Shown in pieces: positions 11,452 through 22,097 of a DNA stretch of 64,000 bases (positions are counted from its first letter, which is position 1; each line of letters starts with the position of its first letter). The position numbers and the translations under genes were made by a program. The notes under the pieces were generated by a model that was not told the origin of the DNA, made no database searches, and saw only the letters and a list, made by a program, of their open reading frames with translations. This DNA is from Emergomyces orientalis (Eukaryota; Ascomycota; Eurotiomycetes; Onygenales; Ajellomycetaceae). The stretch is taken from positions 558,001 through 622,000 of the forward strand of contig MOWL01000024.1 of NCBI GenBank assembly GCA_002110485.1. The letters are read 5' to 3'.

Positions 11452-12772
11452 CTATTCACCGTCAAAGACAAACACGCTTTTCCCGCTCCTCTTCCCGCTC
11501 AAGGTCCCCTGTACCTCGGCCGCCAACTCTGCCGCCTCCGTCTCCCACTGCCACTTCACTTCCTGCACGGGTATATCCTTAAATTTCCCCGCCCTCGTCA
11601 GCTTCAAAATATCATTAACCGTCTCCGTCTTCAACGACGGATTCTGATCACTCCACTTCGACACCCAAAACCCATTCAATATCAGATTCTTAAAAATCAA
11701 CAGCCCGGACGGCAACGTCAGCGGCTGCTTCGCCATAGCTCCATACGTGACCATGCGTGACTCGGGCGCAAGAACTTTCAGCATCGCCGTCGCGCTGGAC
11801 CCACCCACGCAATTCAGCGCGAGACGAATGGGCTCTTTACCCTGCCGCGTCACATCTTGCACGATCTCGCGGAACGTTTTGGACGAGAGGAGTTGGGACT
11901 CAGTGACGACAGCCGTCGCGCCCAAGGCTAGTAGGTCATTCTTCAACGCCTCCGTCTCCGCAGGCGTATCCCGCTCGCGAATGACGTTCAGCGTTTTAAT
12001 GCCCCATTCCCGCGCGATCTGGATGACGGCACGCCCGACGCCAGAGTTCGCCCCGTTTTGAATCGCCCATTCCTCGCCCGGCTTACCCACCCAGTCCCAC
12101 TCGCAGAAATCCTTCAGCATCCTGTAGGCGGTGACCGGGTTGACGCCGACGGTGCCGACCTGTAGCGGTGTCAGGTTGCTGCGGTCTTCGATCTTTATCA
12201 GGGATGCCTCGTCGAATTGTGCGTGGGTGCGCCAGGTGCCCATCCCCGTTCGCTTCATGATTACCCAGTCGCCTTTTGCAAGGGTTTTGACGCCGGAGCC
12301 CGTTGAGAGGACTTCGAAAGCGGCTTCATTTCCCCCAATGGCGGATGGGGTGGTCGTGCCGAGGGTTGTGGTGAAGGTGGGTTTTGAAGGGTAGACGCCT
12401 TGGATTTGGTTGATGTCCGCTGGATTGAGGGGGGCAGTGAGGAGGCGGACGTTGACTTGGGTGTTGTGCGGGGGGGAGATGGAGTAGGAGTGTAGGCTGT
12501 GGAGAAGGCGAACACGTTAGCAGCGGGATTGGCATAGAGTCTGTGGTAGTAGAGACGGAGAAGGGTAATAACCTTAGGACATCTTTTGGCTCGCCATAGT
12601 TGCTGTAGACTAAGGCTTTGGCCTGGGTATATCCGTAGGCGGAGATATACCGTCGGCGGTCTAGCGGGAGTCTGAAGGAAACATTGCACACGGGCACAGC
12701 TCGGGTAGGGTTGATGCAGCTGGCAGCCTTCAATTGGCCTGGCAGGCGCAGGGCAGCTCTAGCAGGAAACAT
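11452..12772 (-). CDS. etr1: Mitochondrial trans-2-enoyl-thioester reductase (MECR/Etr1)
   Basis: Two exons (12772-12573, 12496-11452) encode 414 residues. Etr1 performs the last step of each mitochondrial type II fatty-acid synthesis cycle: NADPH-dependent reduction of the 2-enoyl-ACP double bond. This supports lipoate formation and respiration. The N-terminus is basic and Arg/Ala-rich, a likely matrix-targeting sequence. Family signs are KALVYSNYGEPKDVL, APLNPADINQIQGVYP (whose Tyr is at the catalytic position), GGNEAAFEV, and the nucleotide-binding segment NGANSGVGRAVIQIAREWG. LALNCVGGSSAT and the ending SVFVF also fit. The zinc ligands of ordinary medium-chain alcohol dehydrogenases are absent, as expected for MECR. 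The intron (12572-12497) has a CTAAC branch site and a CAG acceptor. Confidence 0.93.
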
Positions 12773-13745
12773 GGCTATAGGTTTCTGGACAAGTTAGAGC
12801 ATTAGGTTATATAGAGGTGTGTTGTGTTGGTGCTTGAGAGTTGGTGTTCGGGTGGTAGAAATTAGAACGTGAAGATATAATGAAACGAGGGCGGGATGAC
12901 GTCGGCGGGTTTCTAGCCTCGGGATTGCGGAAAAAAGAAAGGAACATAAGAATTCGTTGTATATGCTTCTTCTTTTTTTATTAATTTTTTTTTTTCTTTT
13001 TTCAACATATTTATTTACTATATATATAGTACTCACAAACACGAGCTTCGAATTAATGATGACTCTGCTACTGTTTACAGGCTCTCTCAATGGAGATTTC
13101 TACTCAAATTTACATATCCAAATGATCACTGCATGCTGCTTCAGAAATTTCTCAATATCAAACTGTAAGAATCGCCGATGACTAAAAACCCCTAATTTCG
13201 CTGGACTTGTGTAGTAGGTATTTTATAGCCATTAAATGCGGCGCTTGGAATGCACAAGGTACTTACAGCTACTACTGTGAATTTCTGTAATAATTAGGAG
13301 GAAGATTGCCAAGTAGAACAAAATGAAGAGTCATTTTAACGTGTTGAAGGGCTTGTCGTGATAAAAAGTAACCCAACCACCTCTCAGGGGGGTTAAATAA
13401 GTTAGCCCCAGCCCAAGCCCAGTCCCGATCAAAGTAGTAGGCATTCAAAATTTCTGCATTCCGCAATCCGCAATACAGCTTAGTTCAACAAGCCAATTCT
13501 CAAGCTAGAAAATAATTCAAACGAGTCAAACGAGGCCGTGATGTAAATTCATATCATATTCAAACCCTCGCTGAGATCCTGCTTGAGAGAGATCTTCCGT
13601 GATAAAATCCCATTAATGTGGAAGGAGGAGATTTTCAGTGGCGTTACAATCTTTTAGTCCGCGGAGCAATATCCCCTGTATATAAACCCCCTCCAGCCCT
13701 TGTTCCCCCTTCACCATTCTGCCCTTTCAAACACTTCTCAAAAAG
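12773..13745. other. Divergent intergenic region, ETR1 / F-box gene
   Basis: 973 bases between divergent starts. It holds T-rich stretches around 12970-13000 and several TA-rich tracts, and the F-box gene TATA element near its right edge. No supported gene. Confidence 0.6.
13679..13686 (+). promoter_or_regulatory. TATA box of the F-box gene
   Basis: A TATATAAA octamer 60 bases upstream of the ATG at 13746, followed by a C/T-rich leader. The position fits a fungal core promoter; function is inferred from motif and spacing only. Confidence 0.5.
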
Positions 13746-15653
13746 ATGGATATCCCCATCCCTGGATTCGATGTTCGTTTGGCCTCACCGACTACATTTC
13801 CTTTCGACCCCCGCTACGAGCAGATGCGGATGGCTAAAGTCTTACCAGCAGGCCGAGTCTTTGCCAGAGGGATGCGTGACCAGAGCCAGCTTCTTCACCT
13901 GCCTGATGAAATATTATGGCAGATTACAGAATTGGTTGCAGCTGCTGAGAAAGGGCGGTTTTTGTCACAGTTCGCGCTTGTCCATTCGGAATGTAGACAG
14001 CTTGCCCGCCCGTGGCAGTTTGCCGATTTCTTCGTTACTCGCAGTGAGAAATGTTGGGCGTTTATCCGGCATTTGCTGCTGGAGAATAAAGATGTCAAGC
14101 ATGAGCATGAACCTCCGTCTATTGGGGATTGCATCCGCTCGCTGTCTATTACGGTGGACAACGAGCTCCGTCGTAGTTATGAGTGGGATGATGCCACAAC
14201 GGAAGAGGAGTATGAGCAGTGGTGCAATGACTGGCAGCCCTTTGTTGACGATTTGACTGAGGCGGTTGAAGTCTCCATGCCCAATCTGGAACGAGTGTAC
14301 TGGATGGACACTGGTGACCTTGCGGTTCAACCGCTCTTGCGGGCTGTTTTGCAGCATTGTTATTCTGGTGGTTCTTCTCGTTCGACCGTGACGAACAGCC
14401 GCCTTCATGAGCTAGCATTCGCGGATGACAAGTTCAGTTCTTCATTTGAGGGCGACAAGTTCTTTTGGGAGGAAGTTCGTCATGTTATGAGGGTCATGCC
14501 CCCGGACCCGATGATAACCCTAAACCTACGCTCCCTCGCAGTTGGCGACTGCAAACACGGAGTATCTTACGAAGATGTATCTGGCTGCAGAGGCTACCTG
14601 ATCGAGAATATCCTCCGCCGCTCCGCATCCACGCTTGAGGAATTTATCTGGAATGGAGGCCCCATCAACATTGTAAACGAGTATTATGATGATTGCAGGC
14701 TGACGTTCCTGGACGGGCCGATTGAGTTTCCCAAATTGCGCAAGTTTTGGGCTGGGGTTGGTCATTATGGGGGCATGAAACCAAGTGTCCTGGCGTGTCT
14801 CTTGGCTGCACCTCGTCTGGAAAGTTTTGCTCCTTCTGTACACATTTCCTCCATGATGATAAACAACAACTTTGTGGACAAGTTCCCGCTCCCATGCCTC
14901 CGCACATTTGCGATAGCTAGTATGGATCTGTGCACGGTTGACATGGAGCAATGCTTCCGCCTGGCAAGCCTTTATGCTGCACAGATTAAGGAGCTCTTCA
15001 TTTACTACCCGGGATCTGTTGATCAACTCACAACCCATCTTGCTACCAGCAAGTTCTGCAACTTGCGGTCCCTGTGCTTTATATGGGATGATGACCCAGA
15101 GTTCCAGATCCTCCAGGCCATTGGGTCATCGCTTATCACACTTGAAGAGCTCTCCTTTGTCTTCATGCCTGCACATGACATGGCCGGAATGCAGTGTAAT
15201 AGCTGGCCCCATCCATATCAATTTTCCCATGATGACATTATAACCGCTATCTCTCCACTCCAGAATCTTATCAGGCTCTCTGTGTTTGGCGATGAGTACA
15301 TCGCGGACTGGTGCACTGACGAATGGTCATTTCACCGTTTCTACAAAGAGTTTGTGCGGTTTCATCAGGGGCGCGCTCATTCTTGGCCGCACAGCAATGA
15401 CAATGGAATTGGAGAGTCCTACGCCAAGGGAGAATGGGGCCATCGATGGCCAGGTAATGGAGAGGATAGACGTGATTCGATGACAACGTGGCTCACGAAC
15501 GATGCTGACGATCCACGGACCGCTATGGTGGGGATTGCTGAGAAGTACGCGGCTGCGTTTCAGCGATTAAGGGGTTTTGTTTGCGGGAGGATCATGTTGG
15601 AGATCACTCGAGAGCCTGACCTTAAGACGATGCCGTTGAGAAACAGAAATTGA
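13746..15653 (+). CDS. F-box protein with LRR-like C-terminal region
   Basis: A single exon of 635 codons. Residues ~45-95 fit an F-box: LLHLPDEILWQITELV is the Pro-Asp-Glu-Ile helix, followed by LSQFALVHSECRQLARPWQF, which matches the second half of the fungal 'F-box-like' pattern. F-boxes dock onto Skp1 in SCF ubiquitin ligases. The remaining ~520 residues have spaced Leu-rich strands (for example LNLRSLAVGDC, LEELSFVFMP, LIRLSVFGDE), as in the irregular repeats that bind substrates in fungal F-box proteins. The substrate is not predictable. The start is the first in-frame ATG after a TATA element, and the frame has no other strong candidate. The DNA around codons 130-160 is acidic-residue rich. 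The family is highly expanded in fungi, so orthology cannot be assigned. Confidence 0.75.
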   Translation: MDIPIPGFDVRLASPTTFPFDPRYEQMRMAKVLPAGRVFARGMRDQSQLLHLPDEILWQITELVAAAEKGRFLSQFALVHSECRQLARPWQFADFFVTRSEKCWAFIRHLLLENKDVKHEHEPPSIGDCIRSLSITVDNELRRSYEWDDATTEEEYEQWCNDWQPFVDDLTEAVEVSMPNLERVYWMDTGDLAVQPLLRAVLQHCYSGGSSRSTVTNSRLHELAFADDKFSSSFEGDKFFWEEVRHVMRVMPPDPMITLNLRSLAVGDCKHGVSYEDVSGCRGYLIENILRRSASTLEEFIWNGGPINIVNEYYDDCRLTFLDGPIEFPKLRKFWAGVGHYGGMKPSVLACLLAAPRLESFAPSVHISSMMINNNFVDKFPLPCLRTFAIASMDLCTVDMEQCFRLASLYAAQIKELFIYYPGSVDQLTTHLATSKFCNLRSLCFIWDDDPEFQILQAIGSSLITLEELSFVFMPAHDMAGMQCNSWPHPYQFSHDDIITAISPLQNLIRLSVFGDEYIADWCTDEWSFHRFYKEFVRFHQGRAHSWPHSNDNGIGESYAKGEWGHRWPGNGEDRRDSMTTWLTNDADDPRTAMVGIAEKYAAAFQRLRGFVCGRIMLEITREPDLKTMPLRNRN

Positions 15654-16063
15654 TGAACACGCCAGATGTGGCTCTACTCGGGAGATGACTTTCGATAACC
15701 CTTTGTTTTTGTAGTACTCAATCCCAGTACATATATTTGAAACATGCTGCAACCTATCACTATCGCTATCTCTCTTCATTTACAGCGGCACCTTACATCC
15801 CTGCAAATTTCAAGCCTCACCATAGCTTTGTGTTGGGTGGCCTAAGTGTTGTCTGGTCCCCATCATGCAGCCACGGCCAGCATCTCCACGCCCATGGCTC
15901 CATGTCGGCCAGGGGGGCGTCAGCTCGTATGAGTGGTGGCAGGAGAGGGGAGGGAGGCATAACGTATCGAATTGGGAAGTATTGCTGCATATGTAGATAG
16001 TCCCTAGGCCATATGTGGCATGAGATGTGACTATTGAGGCACAAGGCACAGAGGTCGTTGAGT
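15654..16063. other. Intergenic stretch upstream of a LINE remnant
   Basis: 3' flank of the F-box gene. No supported gene. Confidence 0.5.
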
Positions 16064-16532
16064 AAATTGATGGCATGTCGATTTTAGCTGTAGGCCCGAC
16101 CTCTCAAGAAAGCAACCGCAAGATTCTCAAGATCATCCATCGTGAAGCTGAAAGGTGGACAAGGAAACACGGCTCAAAGTTTGTGCCGCCAAAGTATGAG
16201 CTTGTACAGCACATACATACATTTCACCAGAGACCTGAAGGGAACCTGCACGCATTCTCCTTGCCTACCTGACGCCATCATCAAAGCCTGCTCATCTTGC
16301 AATTATCTCGGTATCCAGGTGGACACGAGACTCCGGTGGGGTTACCACCATAAGAATATCGAAGCAGGGGCGACTAAGCTACTTTCGACACTGTCAGCCC
16401 TGGCGTCATTGAGACGGGGAGCCGGGGGGGAATCAACCTTCGGAGGGTTTACAGGGCAATTATCAGGCTTCAAATGCTCCATTACTGCCCGGTATGGCAC
16501 ATTCCAGGAAAGGAAATTCTCTTGAAGAAAAA
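16064..16532 (+). mobile_element. Degenerate Tad-like LINE (non-LTR) reverse-transcriptase fragment
   Basis: Pieces of a reverse transcriptase C-terminal region lie in order but in different frames. MSILAVGPTSQESNRKILK with HREAERWTRKHGSKF comes first (from 16075), preceded by IDG where a catalytic [F/Y]xDD motif would sit. Then SSCNYLGIQVDTRLRW with IEAGATKLL and LSALASL (about 16290-16410, a different frame), and finally HYCPVWHIPGKEI (about 16480-16520, shifted again). This order matches Tad/I-clade LINE ORF2 proteins of ascomycetes. Only ~470 bases remain. An A-rich tract (GAAGAAAAAATAA) follows at once, possibly a 3' tail. The copy is dead: frameshifts, a damaged active site and missing 5' and 3' domains. 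Confidence 0.75.
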
Positions 16533-16880
16533 ATAATCTCAATGTATATTCATGGTGTGTAATACAGCTTCAAAGGTCGGTTATTCCAAGAAGCTCGATT
16601 TTATCGAATAGCCCATATAAACAATGTATAAATGAAGTTGAAATATTACCCAATCAGGTTAGGGTTAGACCATTATATACAAAAAAGGAGTAGAAAGCGG
16701 AGAAGTCTAGGCAGGCACTCTGTGTTTGGAGCGTTAGACACACCAATCCAAATTGGTTGAGTGAGAGCTCTCCAGTATTCGCTTTCCTACAATTGTGCTT
16801 GATACTTTGGGCGGCCATGACGATTTAAAAGTGGGAGTAAGATGATAAAGCTGACAACGCCCGCTCGATCTTTCTCCCGG
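16533..16880. other. Intergenic 3' flank of the NACHT-ankyrin gene
   Basis: AT-rich; no supported gene. Possibly the 3' tail of the adjacent LINE insertion on its left side. Confidence 0.5.
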
Positions 16881-19325
16881 TCACCGAATAACTCTTGGGT
16901 TCCACTTAACCGTATACTTCGGTATCTTGACATCATGACCACGGTTTCTTCCATTATAATGGCCCAACTCAACTCCCCTCTCCTCTTGAAATGCTTTCGC
17001 AATGTCCACATTCCCGGCTACCAGTGCAGACTCTGCCATATCCACCGGCGTCTCCCCGTTCCTATCCAACACATCCAACTCAACCCCGGACCGCAGCAGC
17101 AGCCGTATTACATCAATTTGCACGCGCCAGCATGCTGCATGCAGAGGTGTCCCACCCACGCGGCCACCTGGAGCATTGACGTCGCTGCCCTGAGCGAGCA
17201 GGTGCTCGACTACGGATGTAAGCGCGAAGGATGTTGCGTAGTATAGAGGAGTGCCAGTACGTGGGTACAGGTCGTACGTTCTCTCAAGGCGATAGGGGCG
17301 TACGAAGAGGATCTGCACCCAGGAGAAGAAGTTCGGGGTTGGGGGGTCTGCGAATAAGGTTGTGGCCAGGGTGTGTAGGAATGGGTTTTGGGATGGGTTG
17401 AGGTATGGTCGGGCGTGGTCGGCCCAGTTGTGCGAGATGTATTGGAGGAGGGGCCAGTTGGCAAGCCGGGCTGTCATGTCTTCAGGGGTTAGACAAGGCC
17501 CTGTGGTGAAGGGGTTTAGGAGGAGGTAGGTTAGGCAGAGCGTGGCGAGTTCGGGAAGGCAGCGGGATTCGGGAAGATGGAAAGTTGGTAGGTTGCTTGC
17601 GGCACGGGACGAGAGAAGGTAATCCCGTACGGAATTATGCGCGAGGACAACGTGGGTGCCGTCAATGGAGATGAGGGTGCCGCAAACCTCGAGGATGTCT
17701 TCAGAGTCACGGAGCTTATCTTCTGGGTCTAATGTGGTGATGTTGGGTTGGAGGACGGCGCCCTCGGCTAGTTCGGCTAGGGTTAGGGGCCGGCTGGCGT
17801 GGGAGAGCCAGAGGAGTGCTTGTCGTGCAAGGGGGATGTCGGGTTCCGATATACGGCTAAGGATTCGCTCGTAGGTTTCGTCCAGATCGCGAGGAAGGCC
17901 GCGGAGGGCGGATTTGATGGCGCCGTCTGTTCGGAGGCGGCTGAGTTCATCGAGCTGGCATTTCACCCAGCGGAACCTGGACGCAAGGAATCTTATTAGA
18001 AAATAGGGGGAGCTTCTTTGCAAAGTTTGCTATGCTATAGATTATTTTGAATCGACATACATTCCGCCAGCGCCCTTGGTCAAAGTTTTCACTATGTGTT
18101 CTTGCAAGGCCTGACTGAGTTTCTGTAGCCTTGGCCTGAGTTTCATTGTGGAACGGATATACTGATGGATATCTTCATCAGCATCCTTACTCTGCGTGGA
18201 CATGCCGGGCTGATCCTTCAGGAATCGAACAATATCAACCTCCCTACGACTGGAGACTATAACTTTGGCCGCTGTTGAGATGTTGGAGGATAAGTCCTTA
18301 AGTATTTTGACCAGCGTTTCTCTCTCGTGACATTCATCCAGGGCATCCACAGCGATTGTGACATTTGGCACGAGAGGCAAGACTTGTTTCAGTAGTACCA
18401 CCAATTCTTCCAAACTTGGAGGAGCTGCCTTGCCATCCTTCCCAATATGACGTGCAAAAGAGTCCTCTACATCTGCGGGCAGAGAAGGTAAAACCTGGCA
18501 AATTTGAAGAATAATGGCTCCGATGACGGATTCTGGGCGACAGCTGTCATGGCTCCGGAAGTCACAGTAGTAATAAGCAACGATATTTTTTTCAGAGGAT
18601 TTCGGTAGGAGGCACTTGTTCAAGATTGTGCTCATCAATACTGTTTTGCCAGATCCAGGAATTCCATGAATCCATAAAAGGCGATGCTCCCCATAAAGCC
18701 AGCACCGCAATTGTTCACTGTTCAAAACCCAGGCGCCGGTCCCTGATGAGTATTCTGACGAAGCGCGATCATGTATGGCCTGGAAATCAAAGCAGCAAAG
18801 CCATTGATACACCTGTCTCCGGCGCTCCGTAACTTCACGACATTTCCGCTCCTCTCGATCATCCTGAAGTGCCTGTTGAAATTCATACAGTACAATCTGT
18901 GTTTGCTGGGCATCTAGTGTAGCTTCAAGAGCTAGAAGCAGATTTAAGGAACTCTTATGTCGGCCTAAGGTTTCCAGAATTTCCACGGTTTCCGCCTGTT
19001 TCAGCGGCCAGAGAAGCCTGTTCATGAGCCCCATCTTCTTTCTCTTCGGGCCGGGTTGTATAGATTGTAGGATATCATTAAGTTCCCGTAGTGTAGTTTG
19101 GCATTTTGTGAGGGAATTGGACAGTGATTCCCTTTGGCTGGCTGCAAATCTGTCCGCGTTGACCAGACCCTGGATTGCCACGAAGATGCCGCTCAAGGAG
19201 GTAGTTTCCTCAACCAGCTTCCGCAAGTCTTCCGGTGCATCGGAAACGGCACAGCCATAGATGTAGCAGGTACTGATAATTTCTCCTGAGAGCAAAATCA
19301 ACTCGGCAATGGTCAGGGGATCCAT
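16881..19325 (-). CDS. STAND protein: fungal N-terminal domain, NACHT NTPase, ankyrin repeats
   Basis: Two exons (19325-18061, 17976-16881) encode 786 residues; the join restores GMFRWVKCQL, the conserved end of fungal NACHT modules. Residues 1-~150 (MDPLTIAELILLSGEI...) fit the fungal N-terminal domain of STAND proteins. The NACHT domain has a P-loop GIPGSGKT at 221-228 and a Walker B-like AVDALDECHE near 325-334. A winged-helix-like region follows (LLWLSHASRPLTLAELAEG, then a HNSVRDYLLS motif). At least two ankyrin repeats end the protein, with GTPLYYATSFALTSVVEHLL and GTPLHAACWR. Such proteins are NLR-like receptors tied to non-self recognition and heterokaryon incompatibility; the trigger here is unknown. 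No stop or frameshift is seen, so it looks functional. Intron 18060-17977 has a GTATGT donor. Confidence 0.88.
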
Positions 19326-19942
19326 TGCAGTGACAACAGGTTCATTTATATGCCGAATAAAGCATCAAACTCAATGGAAATGGATTTAACATGGGTCTAG
19401 AACACTAAGTACAAGGCAACTCAACAATGTGAAAAGTAAGGTAAGAAAAAGGACCACGATGTCAAAATACCAAAATCGAGGGGGAGACATGTAAGAGAGT
19501 GGGTTTGCCAACCTTATGATCTTGCCAAGCCGAAGATGCCTACTGAGGCTGTGTTAGTTCGTTGTGGACAGTTTCTGGTGTCGGCATCCTAGCTGTTATC
19601 ATTGCGCACTGCCACCACGAGAGTAGAGTCCAATGTCGGTTAGCATTTCTATCCGGCATTCTTACCTCTCTATGATTATTATGAAATGGTGCTCTTATCC
19701 TTTAACCTTACCATAACAGTAAAAGAGAGCAAGATCTGTTGGCAATTAGGGCTCAGCAGCGTCAGGTGATATGATTGACTAAGCCTCTCCGGAATATCTT
19801 ATCTCCGCCATTAACCTCCATCAACCTCAAGGTCGAGCTTTGGATACAATTTATAGACTTCGGGGGTTACAATTTTCTAAGTGGACGAATTGAATCTTCA
19901 TACTTAAATATATCTTCGCAATTCTTCGTCGCAGAGACATAA
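19326..19942. other. Divergent intergenic region, STAND gene / gatA
   Basis: 617 bases between divergent starts; no motif I would defend and no supported gene. Confidence 0.6.
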
Positions 19943-21754
19943 ATGTCCCTTCTGCGCGAAGCTGAAAGATGTCTTGCTAACCAAAAGACATATGCAAGCC
20001 TCAATGCTTTCATAATCCCCCTGCAGCAGTCGGGATCTTGGCGGGATCGCGTGCGGGATGCGGAGGCTCGGAGGGAGAAAGGTATGTTGCCCCTCTAGTA
20101 TATTATGTACACGAATTTTATTCTTTTTTTTAATTCTTTTTTTAATTCTTTTTCTCCTTTTATCATTTTTAATTCTAATATTCTTGCCTATAGTAGCCGT
20201 CAAATCGCCATTGGACGGCAAATTGGTTGCGATAAAAGATAATATATGCACCCGCGACATGCCCACCACGTGCGCCTCAAGAATCCTCGAAACATATAAC
20301 AGCCCTTTCAATGCGACGGTGGTTGAGTCCCTGGAAAAGGCTGGGGCGATAGTGGCGGGCAAAACAAATCTGGATGAGTTTGGCATGGGGTAAGCATGAG
20401 GATGATATACAATCGAAGGGTTTAAGAATTTGTCCGCTTACGGTTGGAAGGTCACATTCCATACATTCGCATTTCGGGCCAGTGAGCAATATAGCAGAAG
20501 CTGGAAAGGAGCCAATCTCCCCTGGTGGGAGCTCGGGGGGCAGTGCTATTGCTGTTGCAACGGGCCAATGTTACACGTATGTTTGGTTTGCCAGTCTACC
20601 GACACAATAATCTTCCGGGCTAATTCCAAGTAGCGCATTGGGAACAGATACGGGAGGTTCTGTACGGCTCCCTGCCGCATACACGGGAACTGTCGGTTTT
20701 AAACCCTCATACGGTCTTGTTTCACGATGGGGTGTGGTAGCCTATGCAAATTCTCTGGATACGGTTGGCGTGCTTGGATCAAACATCTCCACCATTCGCG
20801 AAGTTTTCAGTAAGCTCTTCAGTTCTGCCAATCCCCAAAACAAAACCAATACCATCCTAACAACGCCTCCCAGAAACGATAAACCACCCAGACCCCCGCG
20901 ACCCCACAAACCTCCTCCCTACAACCCGCACCCGCTTAACTACTGCCATCCGCAACGCCCACCATTCCCCATCCCTCCGCATCGGCATCCCCGCCGAATA
21001 CAACATCCACGAACTCTCCCCCACCGTCCGCACAGCCTGGCAGCGTAGCATAATCCACCTACAAAACCAAGGCCACACCATCCACCCCGTCTCCCTCCCC
21101 GCCACCAAACAAGCGCTAGCCGCCTACTACGTCCTCGCCCCCGCCGAAGCCTCCTCCAACCTAGCCCGGTACGACGGCGTCCGTTACGGGACACGCGACA
21201 CTGACGTGCCAGACAATGCGGGGCCTGGTGGGTATCTGTACGCTAGCACGCGCGGGAAGGGGTTCGGCAGCGAGGTTAAGCGGCGCATTTTGCTCGGGGC
21301 GTTTTCGCTCAGTGCGGACGCGATTGATAATTATTTCCTGCAAGCGCAGAGGGTGAGGAGGCTTGTGCAGGTGGATTTTGAGAGGGTGTTTAGGCTGAAC
21401 AATCCGCTGTTCCCGGCTTCAGATATGAGTTTAGAGGGGAAGGAGGAGAAGAAGGATGATGCTGGCGTTGATGTACTAGTCGTACCCACCGCACCTACAC
21501 TGCCGCCTACGATTGAGTCGCTGAAACGTGCGAGCCCGGTTGAGATGTACATGAATGATGTTTTTACAGTTCCGGCGAGTTTGGCAGGGTTGCCAGCCCT
21601 CAGTGTGCCGGTGCAGGTGCGGGGTTTGAGGGGAGTAGGGGATGGTGTTAGTGTTAACGCTGGATGCGTGGGTATTCAGGTCATCGGACAGTTTGGGGAT
21701 GATGAGATGGTGTTAAATGTCGGGGAGATGCTGGAGGGGATGGGGAATGTGTAG
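19943..21754 (+). CDS. gatA: Glutamyl-tRNA(Gln) amidotransferase subunit A, mitochondrial (GatA/Her2)
   Basis: Five exons (19943-20081, 20194-20389, 20451-20576, 20631-20809, 20874-21754) total 1521 bases, 506 residues. GatA is the amidase subunit of GatCAB/GatFAB, which converts Glu-tRNA(Gln) to Gln-tRNA(Gln) in mitochondria. The amidase-signature triad is visible: Lys in LVAIKDNIC, Ser in GGSSGGSAIAVATGQ, and Ser in GTDTGGSVRLPAAYTG. Other family blocks are GKTNLDEFGMG, PSYGLVSRWGVVAYANSLDTVG and the C-terminal ALSVPVQVRG. The active-site core is split over exons 2-4, so intron placement is fixed by motif continuity. Intron 1 carries long T tracts. The acceptor before exon 3 (GGTTGGAAG) has a weak pyrimidine tract. 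An acidic insert (EGKEEKKDDA) lies near residue 425. No classical presequence is obvious. It is convergent with bre2. Confidence 0.93.
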
Positions 21755-22097
21755 AAGTATGTGTAGAGGCTTGATACTTTCTGGCGCACTGCGGAAAAAA
21801 AGTACTTGTATGATTATGGGATTTTTGGACGGGATTTTGTATATATATTGCGGAGAAATGGCCGGAAACAAACTTGTATGACCACATTGGAAAATGAACC
21901 TTGAAAGCACTTTTCATCATTTAACGCCCTGTAATAAGTGATTCAGGAACGGTTGAGAAACAGGATTCTCATTTCAGTCATAAACACACAAGCGCTTTTC
22001 TACCTATGTTTGTTGCATTCCCCCCGTTCTTCCAGTATCAACCACAAAAAAGACATAGATAGGTATAGTACAGATATATAACTAACTGCCAAAACCC
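21755..22097. other. Short convergent intergenic region, gatA / bre2
   Basis: 343 bases holding both 3' untranslated regions; no gene seen. Confidence 0.6.
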
